Shown in pieces: positions 18,060-27,861 of a stretch of DNA of 64,000 nt (its first letter is position 1; every line of letters starts with the position of its first letter). A program made the position numbers and the translations under genes. The notes under the pieces were generated by a model. That model had not been told where the DNA came from, made no database searches, and saw only the letters and a program-made list of their open reading frames with translations. This stretch comes from Limisphaera sp. (GTDB lineage Bacteria > Verrucomicrobiota > Verrucomicrobiia > Limisphaerales > Limisphaeraceae): NCBI GenBank assembly GCA_025057755.1, contig JANWVC010000005.1:382071-446070 (forward strand), given 5' to 3'.

Positions 18060-19049
18060 CTACGGCACGGGCAACTCATCGAAAATCTTCTGAATGATTA
18101 TTTCGGGAGTTTTTTCTTCAGCCTCGGCCTCGTACGTGACCATCACGCGGTGCCGCAACACGTCCAATCCTATCGTCTTGACGTCCTGCGGCGTCACATA
18201 GCCCCGACCTCGCAAAAATGCGTGCGCCTTGGCTGCCAGGGTGAGATTGATCGTGGCCCGAGGCGAAGCCCCAAGCTGGATGTAGTCTCGGACCGCAATC
18301 TTATACTCCTCCGGATTCCTCGTCGCACACACAACATCCACGATGTAGTCTTTTACCTTTTCATCTACGTAAATGTCGTTCATCACCTCTCGTGCACGCA
18401 GGATTTGGGTTGGTTCCACCACCGGCTCCACTTCGGGCAGGCCTGAGGTCCGCGCCATCAGTTCCAAAATCTGGCGTTCTTCCGCTCGCGAGGGATAACC
18501 GATTCGAAGCTTCATCATAAAACGGTCGACCTGAGCTTCCGGCAATGGATAGGTGCCCTCCTGCTCGATAGGGTTCTGCGTAGCCAGGACCAGAAAGGGC
18601 TCCTCCAATCGAAACGTCTGATCCCCGATGGTCACCTGCCGTTCCTGCATGGCTTCCAGCAACGCGCTCTGAACCTTGGCAGGCGCTCGATTGATCTCAT
18701 CGGCCAAAATCAGGTTCGCAAAGATGGGTCCTTTGCGCGTGGTGAAACTGCCCGTGTGAGGATTGTAAATCTGCGTGCCGATCACATCCGCAGGCAACAT
18801 GTCCGGGGTAAACTGCAACCGTGAAAACTTTACTTGCAGACACCGCGCCAATGTTTTCACCGCAAGCGTTTTGGCCAACCCGGGCACCCCTTCCAAGAGC
18901 ACATGGCCATTGGCCAACAATCCCATGACCAGCCGCTCCGTCAGATAGGTCTGACCCACAATGACCTTGCCCAGTTCCCGAAACAAAGGCCGGACAAATG
19001 CCCCGGCCTCCTGCACTGCGGCCTGGATCGTACTAATGCTCGCGCTCAT
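18060..19049 (-). CDS. MoxR-family AAA+ ATPase
   Basis: The 329-residue chain has Walker A GVPGLAKT at 54-61, the MoxR core FSRLQFTPDMLPADVIGTQI, Walker B LILADEINRAPAKVQSALLEAMQE, the sensor-like ATQNPIEQEGTYPLPEAQVDRF and the C-terminal lid AKAHAFLRGRGYVTPQDV. MoxR ATPases act as chaperones that activate or assemble partner complexes, here most likely the DUF58 and Bat proteins encoded next to it. I start it at ATG 19049 (MSASISTIQ). An upstream in-frame start at 19085 adds 12 residues with no family match. Confidence 0.93.
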   Translation of the reverse strand: MSASISTIQAAVQEAGAFVRPLFRELGKVIVGQTYLTERLVMGLLANGHVLLEGVPGLAKTLAVKTLARCLQVKFSRLQFTPDMLPADVIGTQIYNPHTGSFTTRKGPIFANLILADEINRAPAKVQSALLEAMQERQVTIGDQTFRLEEPFLVLATQNPIEQEGTYPLPEAQVDRFMMKLRIGYPSRAEERQILELMARTSGLPEVEPVVEPTQILRAREVMNDIYVDEKVKDYIVDVVCATRNPEEYKIAVRDYIQLGASPRATINLTLAAKAHAFLRGRGYVTPQDVKTIGLDVLRHRVMVTYEAEAEEKTPEIIIQKIFDELPVP

Positions 19050-19466
19050 ACCACACCCAGTCGTCGTTTCACTGGACCATTCCACGCCATAAGTCGTTCA
19101 AAGGTGGCTGCCCGGGGGAGTCAGCATGGGAAAACTGAGCCCATCGGGCAAGGTTCGCGCTGCATCCGCAGGGCCGTGCCTTCTACGACACCAACCACGC
19201 GAAAAGCTGAAATTCACACGCCCGTTCGTGAAGCACGTCATCGCTCACCGAACCCTCTATCCGTTCAAAGAGACCTCTTGACTCTAAAGAAATGGAAAAA
19301 TTAGACCAGATCACAGCAAAGAACGCCGGTAGCCTTCTTCAGTCTCAGGCCCGCATCAACCTACAATCCTTGCCAAAAGTCCGATGTGAAGCCAACGGAC
19401 GTTTATTCGCTGGACGATTCTTACCTCCTGGTGGACCCGCCTGGAGGAAAAAATGCTTCCGCGCGA
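19050..19466. other. Intergenic region before moxR, no gene seen
   Basis: About 400 bases separate the porin stop (19467) from moxR, both on the minus strand. It should contain the moxR promoter. A GC-rich imperfect hairpin (CCTCCTGG/CCTGGAGG type, 19437-19460) follows a T run on the minus strand instead of preceding one, so it is not a standard terminator. No ORF is convincing. Confidence 0.4.
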
Positions 19467-20831
19467 TTAGAAGCGCAGGCTGATATCGGCTTGGAACAGT
19501 TGATAGTCATCCAGCCTGGCTGTTCCAAGAGCACCGCCCAGGTCACCACTGGCACCCGTGGGTAACGAAGCACGGCGTTGATCCGCTCGCGCGTACGTCA
19601 GCGTCAAATCGCAGAAATCTGTGAACAAGTATGTGCCGCTCAAAACAAGGCCCTGCAAGTTGAGGCGCGAATCGAAAACGTCTGTATCCATAAGATTAGG
19701 ATCCAGGGCGTATAGCCCCACCGAATGCCAGGCCGCCCGCACGCGCCACCCACCCTTGCCACGGGCGTTGCCCAATTCGAGTCCGGCCATCCAAGCCGTG
19801 TGCTCCTCATCAAATCGGGGCGTGCCTGCCGCACGCGCGCGGTCCTCTCCTCGCAAATTCAGTGCGAAATCACCAAACACTCGAACAGGAAACGGCCGCC
19901 CTGTGTACCGTACTTCCCAAGGCACCTCTAAGACCATTAAGTCATTGATACCCAGACTGTTAGCTCTGGTCGACCCCCCAAAGGGACCGCCATAACTATC
20001 GCCTGCACCGGTGTAAACATGCAGCAACGGTGCTACCGAGGCAGAGCAATGCCGGTTGAAGCCGTAACGAACCGCCACCTGTTGAACAAACAGATAAGCG
20101 TCCGCGTCACCAGGCCCAGTGCCGAACGGATTGTCGGGATTGGCGTCATCGTAGAGGAACTGTCCAAACGTGAGCGCAACTTCCCAAGAGCCCCATTTGT
20201 ACCGTAACTGCTCGCTCAACCCCTCCGGCTGCAAGTCCGGATCCCAAACCAGCCAGGTTATCTCAAAAGGTGAAGGTTGACGACCCCCGGTCAAAGCCAG
20301 CCATTCTAATGGTGTCCATTGGACATAGAGCTGGTTGACGTAAAGGCCATCACTGTCTCGCCCCCAAGGACCGGCATCGCCGCCAAATGTGACATTGCCC
20401 GAACGTCCGCTGGTTCCCGATTGAAGCTGAATCCCCGCGCGCAGTTGATCAGAGAACTCCATCCTCACACCCGCACGGAGTCGGTAGCGCCAACGGTTCA
20501 GCTCCTGGCGATCGTCTCCCGACTGCAAGCCGTCCTCCCCACTTCGGTGCTCAAATCGCAGCCGGGCATCTCCATGAAAATCCATGCGTTCAACCCAACG
20601 CGACACTTGCCATTTGGAGCGTCGAGTGTACTCTTCCCAAGTAATTTCTCGGCGGCGTTGTAGCTCTGCTCGCGTCTGCTCTGCCTCGTCCCGAGTTATG
20701 AGCCCTTTTCGCTCCAGCAGGTCGAGGATCCACGTAGCTTCTGAACCCGTCTTCTCACTACCCAACAGACTGGGTCCTGCCCCAAATACGTTTAACATCA
20801 ACCACACCGGCCAGACGACCCGTCCCTTCAT
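19467..20831 (-). CDS. Putative outer-membrane porin
   Basis: A signal peptide (about residues 1-24) is followed by a short helical segment (WILDLLERKGLITRDEAEQTRAEL) of the sort found at the N-terminus of trimeric putative porins. The remainder alternates polar and hydrophobic residues in strand-like stretches rich in aromatics (WRYRLRAGVRMEF, LYVNQLYVQWTPL, WVRAAWHSVGLYAL). The protein ends in phenylalanine (DISLRF), the usual C-terminal signal for beta-barrel insertion. Its length (454 residues) fits the Pfam 'putative porin' group seen in Planctomycetota and Verrucomicrobiota. The substrate is unknown. Confidence 0.82.
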   Translation of the reverse strand: MKGRVVWPVWLMLNVFGAGPSLLGSEKTGSEATWILDLLERKGLITRDEAEQTRAELQRRREITWEEYTRRSKWQVSRWVERMDFHGDARLRFEHRSGEDGLQSGDDRQELNRWRYRLRAGVRMEFSDQLRAGIQLQSGTSGRSGNVTFGGDAGPWGRDSDGLYVNQLYVQWTPLEWLALTGGRQPSPFEITWLVWDPDLQPEGLSEQLRYKWGSWEVALTFGQFLYDDANPDNPFGTGPGDADAYLFVQQVAVRYGFNRHCSASVAPLLHVYTGAGDSYGGPFGGSTRANSLGINDLMVLEVPWEVRYTGRPFPVRVFGDFALNLRGEDRARAAGTPRFDEEHTAWMAGLELGNARGKGGWRVRAAWHSVGLYALDPNLMDTDVFDSRLNLQGLVLSGTYLFTDFCDLTLTYARADQRRASLPTGASGDLGGALGTARLDDYQLFQADISLRF

Positions 20832-21002
20832 GTTTTCATCCTCTAGTCCCAGTCACACCGAACGTGGGCTCAAATTCCCCCCGTCCGGAAGATCCTGCAT
20901 TTGTCCGCGCTTTCGAGCAGACATGTCAGCGCTTCCGATCCAGGCGCACCTGGTAAACCCCGTTTCCTACCTGGGTTCCCATTCGGCCGTAAAAGCGCGA
21001 GC

Positions 21003-21893
21003 TTAACGAGCACACCAATGATAAAGCTCCGTCAACCCGGGCAACCGGCGTGCCATCCTTGGGAGGTCAACGCCATGCTCCAACACCCATGCCAGTCCCC
21101 AAAAGCAACCCGCCATGCAAGGAGGGACCAGATCCAACCTCATGAAGCGGCAAGGGAGTTTCCGTAGCGGCATCGTCAGACGACGCCCCACGCGAGCTAC
21201 CAGGTCCCATAAAGGATGTGACCCCATGTAAATGTAAAGGTTAACCCAATAGGCCAACAGCACAGCGACTAATAGAGGTTTCCAACTGAGGCAAGCACCA
21301 AGACTCAAAATTCCTGCCTGCCAGCCGCGCCACGGCCAAGGCAAGGGCTCTGGCACCAATCCCAACTTGGCCATCCACGGTTCGACGCCCATCCAAGCCA
21401 GACCAATCAGCGCCCAAGCAAGCCCCAAACGCGCTCCAAATGACCATCGAAGCGGCAGTAAGGCACACCGTTGAATGAGAGGATAGAGCGCGTTGTGTTC
21501 CAGGAGACCGCGCCCCAAGCTACTTAATAACAGCATCCAAAACCAGAACCCCACCGCAAGCGCGGCAAAGCTGAGTCCGGCGTAAACGCTCGCCAATGTC
21601 AGCCCCGGCCAACCGGGCGTCGGAGGGAACGAAACACGTAACACCCCGAGATCCACCTGGGGCGTCCAAACGCTCCAATTCCCCGCACACCACGCCCACC
21701 AAGCCCGTACCAACAGCAGTCCAAACATCCCGCCCACTAACACGCAAGGACGGATCCAGGGGGTCTCAACGACTCGCAAAGTCCCTGCCAGTTTGGCCAC
21801 AACCAGCTGCCTGCACCACTGGGAGCGACCGAGCCAGGCTCCAACCCCCAGGAGTAAGCAACTCAGGTTGAGCAACCAATCTACCCACGCCAT
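21003..21893 (-). CDS. Multi-pass membrane protein, possibly YggT-related
   Basis: This 296-residue protein is very hydrophobic, tryptophan-rich, and has about six or seven predicted membrane spans (near 5-20, 48-66, 100-125, 150-170, 195-215 and 255-275). Near 215-260 the order NLYIYMGSHPLWDLVAR, RRLTMPLRKLPCRFMRLDLVPP resembles the YggT pattern in which a membrane span is followed by 'lt-P-l-lP-g-lDlsP'. That likeness is weak. It lies 51 bases downstream of sucD and could be cotranscribed with it. No function can be given. Confidence 0.6.
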   Translation of the reverse strand: MAWVDWLLNLSCLLLGVGAWLGRSQWCRQLVVAKLAGTLRVVETPWIRPCVLVGGMFGLLLVRAWWAWCAGNWSVWTPQVDLGVLRVSFPPTPGWPGLTLASVYAGLSFAALAVGFWFWMLLLSSLGRGLLEHNALYPLIQRCALLPLRWSFGARLGLAWALIGLAWMGVEPWMAKLGLVPEPLPWPWRGWQAGILSLGACLSWKPLLVAVLLAYWVNLYIYMGSHPLWDLVARVGRRLTMPLRKLPCRFMRLDLVPPCMAGCFWGLAWVLEHGVDLPRMARRLPGLTELYHWCAR

Positions 21894-21944
21894 GCACGAC
21901 CCTGGGCCAACAAGACGCCGTTTTTAGGGCCTTTAACTCGGAGC

Positions 21945-22844
21945 TTAAAGCAATCGAATCAAGGTGCTGGCAATGTCCGCAGGCGTAGGCGCGACTGCCA
22001 CACCAGCCTCTCGCAAAGCCTCAATCTTGGCAGCAGCCGTCCCTTTACCGCCGCTAATGATGGCTCCGGCATGTCCCATGCGCCGACCCGGAGGGGCTGT
22101 GGCTCCGGCAATGAAAGCTGCCACCGGTTTGCGACAATGCTTTTTAATCCAAGCTGCAGCCTCCTCCTCCGCACTACCCCCAATTTCCCCGATCATGATG
22201 ATCGCATGGGTGTCCGGATCTTCCGCAAACAATCGGATCACGTCCAAGTGCGATAAGCCCGGCACAGGATCTCCACCGATCCCCACGCACGTACTCTGTC
22301 CCAGCCCACGTTGGGTCAGTTGCCAAACCGCTTCGTAGGTCAAAGTGCCGCTGCGCGAGACAACCCCGACATGTCCTTTCCTATGGATGTAGCCGGGAGC
22401 GATGCCCATCCGGCAACCCCCGTGCGAATTGGGCCCGTCTCCGGGGGTCACAATCCCCGGACAATTCGGACCGACCAACCTGGTTTTGCGGCCTGCTAGT
22501 GCCCGTTTAACCCGCAGCATGTCCGTTACTGGAATGCCTTCCGTGATGCACACCACAACCTCCAATCCCGCGTCGGCAGCCTCCAGGATGGCATCTGCCG
22601 CAGCCGCCGCAGGGACAAAAATTGTCGAAGCTGTGGCGCCGGTCGCCCGAACCGCTTCCGCCACGGTGTCAAATACAGGCACCTCATGTGGCCCATGTCG
22701 AAACACCTGCCCCCCTTTGCCGGGCGTAACACCACCGACAACCTTCGTGCCGTAATCCAGTGACATTTGCGCATGCCGTGCGCCGTAACTGCCAGTGATG
22801 CCTTGAATCAGCACTTTCGTGTCTGGTCCCACCAAAATTGCCAT
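21945..22844 (-). CDS. sucD: Succinyl-CoA ligase subunit alpha
   Basis: This is the 299-residue CoA-binding alpha subunit, which with SucC converts succinyl-CoA to succinate while making a nucleoside triphosphate in the TCA cycle. Visible features are [20 protein letters not shown] (CoA-binding Rossmann start), [27 protein letters not shown] and the phosphohistidine loop [17 protein letters not shown] near the C-terminus. AGAGGG before the ATG is a good ribosome site. It follows sucC after 108 bases, an unusually long spacer for this pair. Confidence 0.96.
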   Translation of the reverse strand: MAILVGPDTKVLIQGITGSYGARHAQMSLDYGTKVVGGVTPGKGGQVFRHGPHEVPVFDTVAEAVRATGATASTIFVPAAAAADAILEAADAGLEVVVCITEGIPVTDMLRVKRALAGRKTRLVGPNCPGIVTPGDGPNSHGGCRMGIAPGYIHRKGHVGVVSRSGTLTYEAVWQLTQRGLGQSTCVGIGGDPVPGLSHLDVIRLFAEDPDTHAIIMIGEIGGSAEEEAAAWIKKHCRKPVAAFIAGATAPPGRRMGHAGAIISGGKGTAAAKIEALREAGVAVAPTPADIASTLIRLL

Positions 22845-22952
22845 GTTGCCCTCTGTTTGCAGGAATGTTCAAACATCAGCACATGTCTAATTCCAAACGT
22901 TTCTTGTGCTTGCGCTGGTTGGATCCGGAAACTACGACAAGCCTTTGTCCGG

Positions 22953-24182
22953 TCACACCGTACCCGCCACCACCTGGCCCAGGCCACGCGCTGCGGCTAC
23001 TACCTTTTCCGCTGCATCCGCCATGGAGCCAGCGCTGATGAGAGAAAGACCAGATGCTGCCAGCGTTCGTCGAGCGGCCTCCACATTGTTGCCTTCCAAT
23101 CGGACCACCAATGGCACAGACAACCCGGTTTCTCGAACCGCAGTTACGATCCCCCGCGCGATCACATCACAATCCATGATACCACCAAAGATATTCACCA
23201 AGATCGCCTTCACGTTCGGATCCTGCATGATGATCCGGAACGCTGCTGCCACTTGTTCCACATTGGCCCCACCGCCCACGTCCAGAAAATTTGCCGGTTC
23301 CCCCCCGTAATGTTTAATGATATCCATGGTAGCCATGGCCAAACCCGCACCATTCACCAAGCAAGCAATGTCCCCATCCAATTTGATGTAATTCAGTTGG
23401 TATCGGCCGGCTTCCACCTCCAAGGGTGACTCCTCATTCTCGTCTCGCAAAGCGGCCAGGTCTGGATGACGGAACAGCGCGTTGTCCTCCAGCACCATTT
23501 TAGCGTCTATCGCCAAGAGCGTTTCCCCCTTGGGAGTTGCAACAACGCAAAACGGGTTGATCTCCACCAGGGCAGCCTCGCACTCCCACCAGGTTCGATA
23601 CAGGGCCTCGAAACAGCGCACTGCTTGTGGCAACAAGGGCCCCGTCAATCCCAAGGTTACGGCCAACTTGCGCCCCTGATACCCTTGCCAACCCAACAAG
23701 GGGTCAACGGGTTCCGTTACGATCTTATCTGGGCTGTGGGCCGCGACTTCCTCAATATCCACTCCGCCCTCCGTGCTCGCCATTACGACAGGACACGCTC
23801 GGGCCCGATCTAACAGAACAGCCACATACAACTCTCGACGAATCTCGGGGGCCGCAGTCACCAACACCCGCCGCACTCGCCGGCCTGACGGTCCCGTCTG
23901 CCGGGTCACCAACACATTGCCTAACATCGCTCGCGCGCAAGCCTCCGCTTCCTCTGCCGTTCGCACCAATCGAACTCCGCCGCGGTAACCATCCGCAAAG
24001 ACGCCCTTGCCCCTGCCTCCTGCGTGGATCTGCGCCTTGACTGCCAACTGGCTCGCACCTTGGGCCAACAAGCGTTCGGCTTCCTGCCGAGCTGCCTCCG
24101 GCGTTTCACAAACGGCACCGGGTGGCACAAGCAGACCGCGAGCTGCCAACAATTGCTTTGCCTGAAACTCGTGAATATTCAT
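22953..24182 (-). CDS. sucC: Succinyl-CoA ligase subunit beta
   Basis: This is the 409-residue ATP-grasp beta subunit. It begins with the standard MNIHEFQAKQLLAARG, then KAQIHAGGRGKGVF (nucleotide site), EINPFCVV, AIDAKMVLEDNALFRHPDL, and the C-terminal domain with NGAGLAMATMDIIKHYGGEPANFLDVGG and NIFGGIMDCDVIARGIV. The ATG at 24182 gives the canonical N-terminus; an ATG four codons upstream is possible. The gene is transcribed before sucD. Citrate synthase ends about 250 bases upstream on the same strand, so the three may share control. Confidence 0.96.
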   Translation of the reverse strand: MNIHEFQAKQLLAARGLLVPPGAVCETPEAARQEAERLLAQGASQLAVKAQIHAGGRGKGVFADGYRGGVRLVRTAEEAEACARAMLGNVLVTRQTGPSGRRVRRVLVTAAPEIRRELYVAVLLDRARACPVVMASTEGGVDIEEVAAHSPDKIVTEPVDPLLGWQGYQGRKLAVTLGLTGPLLPQAVRCFEALYRTWWECEAALVEINPFCVVATPKGETLLAIDAKMVLEDNALFRHPDLAALRDENEESPLEVEAGRYQLNYIKLDGDIACLVNGAGLAMATMDIIKHYGGEPANFLDVGGGANVEQVAAAFRIIMQDPNVKAILVNIFGGIMDCDVIARGIVTAVRETGLSVPLVVRLEGNNVEAARRTLAASGLSLISAGSMADAAEKVVAAARGLGQVVAGTV

Positions 24183-24433
24183 GCACGTTGCCAAAAGCGT
24201 CGCGATTCAACTCCGCCGATCCGCCAAACGCAATCCAAAACCGCCGCGTTGACCAGCCGCCAGCCCGTCGCTCGGATTTTAACCGCGGCATCTACGTGAC
24301 CGTTCTGTTGTTCCGAGCAACAAGCCGTGACGGCCAGCTCCTACAACAACCCGCCCAGGGGCCAGCCACCTATGACATCGAGCCTCATGAGCCGCCCACC
24401 TCAAACGAGCCGTCTCCTGAGACAAATTCCCCT

Positions 24434-25723
24434 TTAGCCACGCTGATCAATGGGCACGTAATGTTGCAAGGCAGGTCCCACATAAACCTGACGCGGCCGA
24501 TAGATCCTACCGTGGGGATCCTCTGCTACCTCCCGATAATGGGCAATCCAGCCCGGCATGCGGCCGATGGCGAAGATCACGGGAAACATGTTCACGGGAA
24601 TGTCCAGGGCCCGCATGATAATGCCGCTATAAAAGTCCACATTGGGATAAAGCTTCCGTTCGATAAAGTATTCATCCTGCAGTGCCGCTTCCTCCAACCG
24701 TTTCGCGATGTCCAGTAGCGGATCCACTCGATTTAATCTGGCAAGCAATTCATCGCACTGCCGCTTGATAATCCGGGCACGCGGATCATAGTTTTTGTAC
24801 ACTCGGTGTCCGAAGCCCATCAGACGGCGTCCGCCACTCTTGCTTTTCACCTGTTCTAAGAACTTGCGCCCGTCATCGCCGGTTCGATGAATCTCTTCTA
24901 GCATCTCAATCACGGCCTGATTGGCTCCGCCATGCAGCGGTCCCCACAATGCGCACACGCCTGCCGCCGCACAGGCAAACAGATTCGCGCCGCTGGAAGC
25001 AACCATTCGCACCGTCGAGGTCGAACAATTCTGCTCATGGTCTGCATGCAATAAAAACAGTAGATCTAATGCGCGCACAGCTTCCGGCTTCAGCTCCGCA
25101 TCCTCCGTCGGATGGGAAAACATCATGTGCAGAAAATTAGCCGCGTACTTATACTGAGGCTTGGGGTAAATGATCGGAAGCCCCCGGGACTTGCGATATG
25201 CGAATGCTGCGATCGTGCGAACCTGCGACAGTAGCCGGGCAGCCATGACTTCGAAATGATTCGTGGCGTCCCGCCGCAACAATTCCGGAAAGTAACAGCC
25301 AGCGGCATTGATCATGGCCGATAAGATCGCCATGGGGTGCGCATTCGGGGGAAAACCCTCAAAATGAAATTTCATGTCCTCATGGAGCATCTGGTTTTGC
25401 GTCAACAACTCCGAGAACCGACGCAGCTCCGCTCGTGTGGGCAGCTTGCCCATGATGAGCAAATAAGAAGTCTCTATGAACGACGAGTGCTCCGCCAACT
25501 CCTCGATGGGAATCCCCCGATACCGCAAAATCCCTCGCTCGCCGTCAATGAAGGTGATCGAGCTGCAACACGACCCGGTGTTGGCATATCCATCATCCAA
25601 CGTGATGTAACCCGTCTGTTGCCGCAACTGACGGATGTCAATGGCCTTCTCACCCTCGGTTCCATTCACGACAGGGAAGGTGTAATTTTTGCCTTCCAAC
25701 CTGATTTCTGCATACGCGCTCAT
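24434..25723 (-). CDS. gltA: Citrate synthase (type II-like, hexameric family)
   Basis: The 429-residue protein condenses oxaloacetate and acetyl-CoA. It has the N-terminal beta domain of the Gram-negative type II enzyme ([41 protein letters not shown]). Catalytic-region motifs are [41 protein letters not shown] (with the active-site His), [17 protein letters not shown] and the late Asp in NVDFYSGI, then RPRQVYVGP at the end. It is the first of three minus-strand TCA genes, with sucC 251 bases downstream. No Shine-Dalgarno is evident at the ATG. Confidence 0.96.
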   Translation of the reverse strand: MSAYAEIRLEGKNYTFPVVNGTEGEKAIDIRQLRQQTGYITLDDGYANTGSCCSSITFIDGERGILRYRGIPIEELAEHSSFIETSYLLIMGKLPTRAELRRFSELLTQNQMLHEDMKFHFEGFPPNAHPMAILSAMINAAGCYFPELLRRDATNHFEVMAARLLSQVRTIAAFAYRKSRGLPIIYPKPQYKYAANFLHMMFSHPTEDAELKPEAVRALDLLFLLHADHEQNCSTSTVRMVASSGANLFACAAAGVCALWGPLHGGANQAVIEMLEEIHRTGDDGRKFLEQVKSKSGGRRLMGFGHRVYKNYDPRARIIKRQCDELLARLNRVDPLLDIAKRLEEAALQDEYFIERKLYPNVDFYSGIIMRALDIPVNMFPVIFAIGRMPGWIAHYREVAEDPHGRIYRPRQVYVGPALQHYVPIDQRG

Positions 25724-25995
25724 GGTGCGTGCTCGTTTCTGAAATCGAGGGTCAAACTAAAACCCACCGGCAGGTGCGCCAAGCCAAAAGGACCGCTTCC
25801 TCGAAATCGGCAATCCGCTCCGTCCCCCCGGCCCGCGATTGGCCTTGCCCCAAAGGACTCTGCCAGCCCTGGGCGTAAAGTCTTGGTCATGTCCGCTCTT
25901 TTCCATGCCACCCTCGATCGGTATGCTCCCGGTGCTGTCGTCGCGTCGAAACCAAAGGTGCGCATCGACCGAAGGACTGGACGTGGGAGGACCTC

Positions 25996-27045
25996 ATGAT
26001 TGTGGAGACAAAGCGGACAGTGGAACCGGATCCACCGTTGCAACCGGATGATCTGATCGTGGTCACCGGGGCCGGCGGGTTCATCGGCGGGAATCTGGTT
26101 CGTTACTTTCGAAACAAGGGTTTCCGGCGCATCCGCGCTGTAGACAAAAAGCCGTTGCCTCACTGGTACACCCGTGAACCCGGGGTGGAGAACCTGAGTT
26201 TGGACCTTAGCATCGAAGAAAACTGCCGTCGTGTGGTCGAAGGAGCCGTCGAAGTTTACAACCTGGCAGCGGATATGGGCGGCATGGGTTTCATTGAGCG
26301 TTTCCGGGTCGAGTGCCTCCGCTCCATTCTCATCAATACTCACTTGATTGAGTCCGCCTGGCGCGCCGGCGTCCGCCGCTATTTCTTCTCCAGCTCTGCT
26401 TGTGCCTACAACATCCAGTTGCAACAGGATCCTCAAGCCCGGGCGCTCAAGGAGTCGGACGCTTACCCTGCCTGGCCTGAGCGCGGCTACGGCTGGGAGA
26501 AGCTCATGAGTGAAATTTTCTGCCAGGAGTATTGGGCAGAGCGCGGCTTGAAGACCTTCATTGCCCGCTTTCACAATGTTTACGGCCCCTATGGAACGTG
26601 GGATGGCGGCCGTGAAAAGGCACCGGCCGCCATCTGCCGCAAGGTTATCGAGGCCATTGACCGAAACGACCTCCGGATCACCATCTGGGGCGACGGCCAT
26701 CAAACGCGTAGTTTCATGTATATCGATGATTGTGTGTACGGCATTGATCGCATTATGCATTGCGATGAACTGATTGCCACCCCGATTAACCTCGGTTCCA
26801 GCGAGCTCGTTTCCATCAACGAACTGGTCAGTTTGGTGGAAAAAATCGCGGGTGTTACCCTCAAACGCGAGTATGACCCGAATGCTCCTCGCGGCGTGGC
26901 CGGACGCAATTCCGATAACACATTTATTAAAAAGGTGCTTGGCTGGGAACCCAACACGCCGCTGGAAGCTGGACTCCGCGTTACTTATCAGTGGATTCGG
27001 GAGCAATACTACGCACGCAAACAGGGTCGTCAGGTAGTCGAATGA
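25996..27045 (+). CDS. GDP-mannose 3,5-epimerase-like sugar-nucleotide epimerase
   Basis: This is a 349-residue extended short-chain dehydrogenase/reductase. It has GAGGFIGGN for NAD binding (about residues 29-37), NLAADMGGMGFIE, SSSACAYN, the YGWEK catalytic Tyr/Lys pair, RFHNVYGPYGTW, GGREKAPAAICRK and WGDGHQTRSF. This series closely follows plant GDP-D-mannose 3,5-epimerase, including the catalytic cysteine (SSAC) and second lysine (REKAPAA). The reaction would convert GDP-mannose to GDP-L-galactose or gulose; a related sugar nucleotide is possible. GGGAGG sits 5 bases before the ATG. It leads a tight operon with a GHMP-like gene (33 bases later) and a tandem cytidylyltransferase. Confidence 0.88.
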   Translation: MIVETKRTVEPDPPLQPDDLIVVTGAGGFIGGNLVRYFRNKGFRRIRAVDKKPLPHWYTREPGVENLSLDLSIEENCRRVVEGAVEVYNLAADMGGMGFIERFRVECLRSILINTHLIESAWRAGVRRYFFSSSACAYNIQLQQDPQARALKESDAYPAWPERGYGWEKLMSEIFCQEYWAERGLKTFIARFHNVYGPYGTWDGGREKAPAAICRKVIEAIDRNDLRITIWGDGHQTRSFMYIDDCVYGIDRIMHCDELIATPINLGSSELVSINELVSLVEKIAGVTLKREYDPNAPRGVAGRNSDNTFIKKVLGWEPNTPLEAGLRVTYQWIREQYYARKQGRQVVE

Positions 27046-27078
27046 AACGCTGCCCGGCCGGCTGATTTTGGCAACAGC

Positions 27079-27861
27079 ATGGACCCGGTCCAACGATTCA
27101 TCGGGCGGATGCCGTTACGCATCGCCCTCGCCGGCGGTTGGATCGATCAACCGTTTGTTTCCCGACACAATCCAGACCCGCCCGGCTCGATGGTCGTGGT
27201 TTCTCTTGTTCCCAACTTTCGGCCTATGGACCGCGCCGGTTTTGCAACCGGTACTCGGGCCATTGCACGTCGCATCTGGAAGGACCGTTTGCCCAATCGG
27301 CCCCGGGAACAATTGGTACGCGAACTTTACAGCGCGGAAAACCAGGGGCGGCCCGATCCCAGCGGTTCACAAGACATGATCGGCTTGATCTACCCCGGGA
27401 TCAGCCGATTGGATTACGACGTGCGCATTGAAGGAGGCGTGTTTCCCGCTCACATCGAAACCATCGTCGAGCCCCGCACGGTTCGTTGGTTGCAAAAGGT
27501 GCTCTATCTGCTACCCGTCGAGCCTCGTCCGGAGGGTTATTACCCTTTGGGCCGAAAAAACCTCGATCCCAAGTGGGTTGCGCGTCTGGGGCAGAGCGGC
27601 CGGGACTGTTTCAATGCCATTCGTAAGCGCGACACCCTAGCGCTAGGTCAATCTTTTAACGCCTGCATGGCATGTTGGAATGCCCTCTTGCCTGACACCT
27701 TGGAGCATCCAAGCTTACGCGTGGACCTGAAAGCACTTTTACGCGCCTACCAGCGACGCTATCCGGGCGCCATGTATTCCGGCTGTGGAGGAGGCTACTT
27801 GTTTGTCGTCTCCGAGGAGCCGGTGCCGGGAGGTTTCCAAGTCTCGATTCGCACCTCATGA
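27079..27861 (+). CDS. GHMP-kinase-like protein lacking the usual ATP-binding loop
   Basis: This 260-residue protein begins with PLRIALAGGWIDQPFVS, resembling the first GHMP motif of sugar kinases (RISFAGGGTDLP). It ends with GAMYSGCGGGYLFVV, resembling the third (GAKLTGAGGGGF). Between them SGSQDMIGLIYPGI resembles the 'GkQDqyaaayGG' segment of heptose and fucose kinases. The second motif (PxGxGLGSSS), which forms the phosphate loop, is not present, and the region where it should lie is short. The protein may therefore not be a kinase, or may bind nucleotide another way. It overlaps the next gene by four bases (ATGA). The context says sugar-nucleotide synthesis. Confidence 0.7.
   Translation: MDPVQRFIGRMPLRIALAGGWIDQPFVSRHNPDPPGSMVVVSLVPNFRPMDRAGFATGTRAIARRIWKDRLPNRPREQLVRELYSAENQGRPDPSGSQDMIGLIYPGISRLDYDVRIEGGVFPAHIETIVEPRTVRWLQKVLYLLPVEPRPEGYYPLGRKNLDPKWVARLGQSGRDCFNAIRKRDTLALGQSFNACMACWNALLPDTLEHPSLRVDLKALLRAYQRRYPGAMYSGCGGGYLFVVSEEPVPGGFQVSIRTS

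Noticed and set aside
19437..19460. CCTCC/GGAGG hairpin as porin terminator
   Set aside because: On the minus strand the T run lies before the hairpin, not after it, and the stem has a mismatch.
25720..27093. 457-codon open frame on the minus strand opposite the epimerase gene
   Set aside because: It is the antisense shadow of a well-supported gene: no domain or ribosome site, and the plus-strand frame has a complete set of epimerase motifs.
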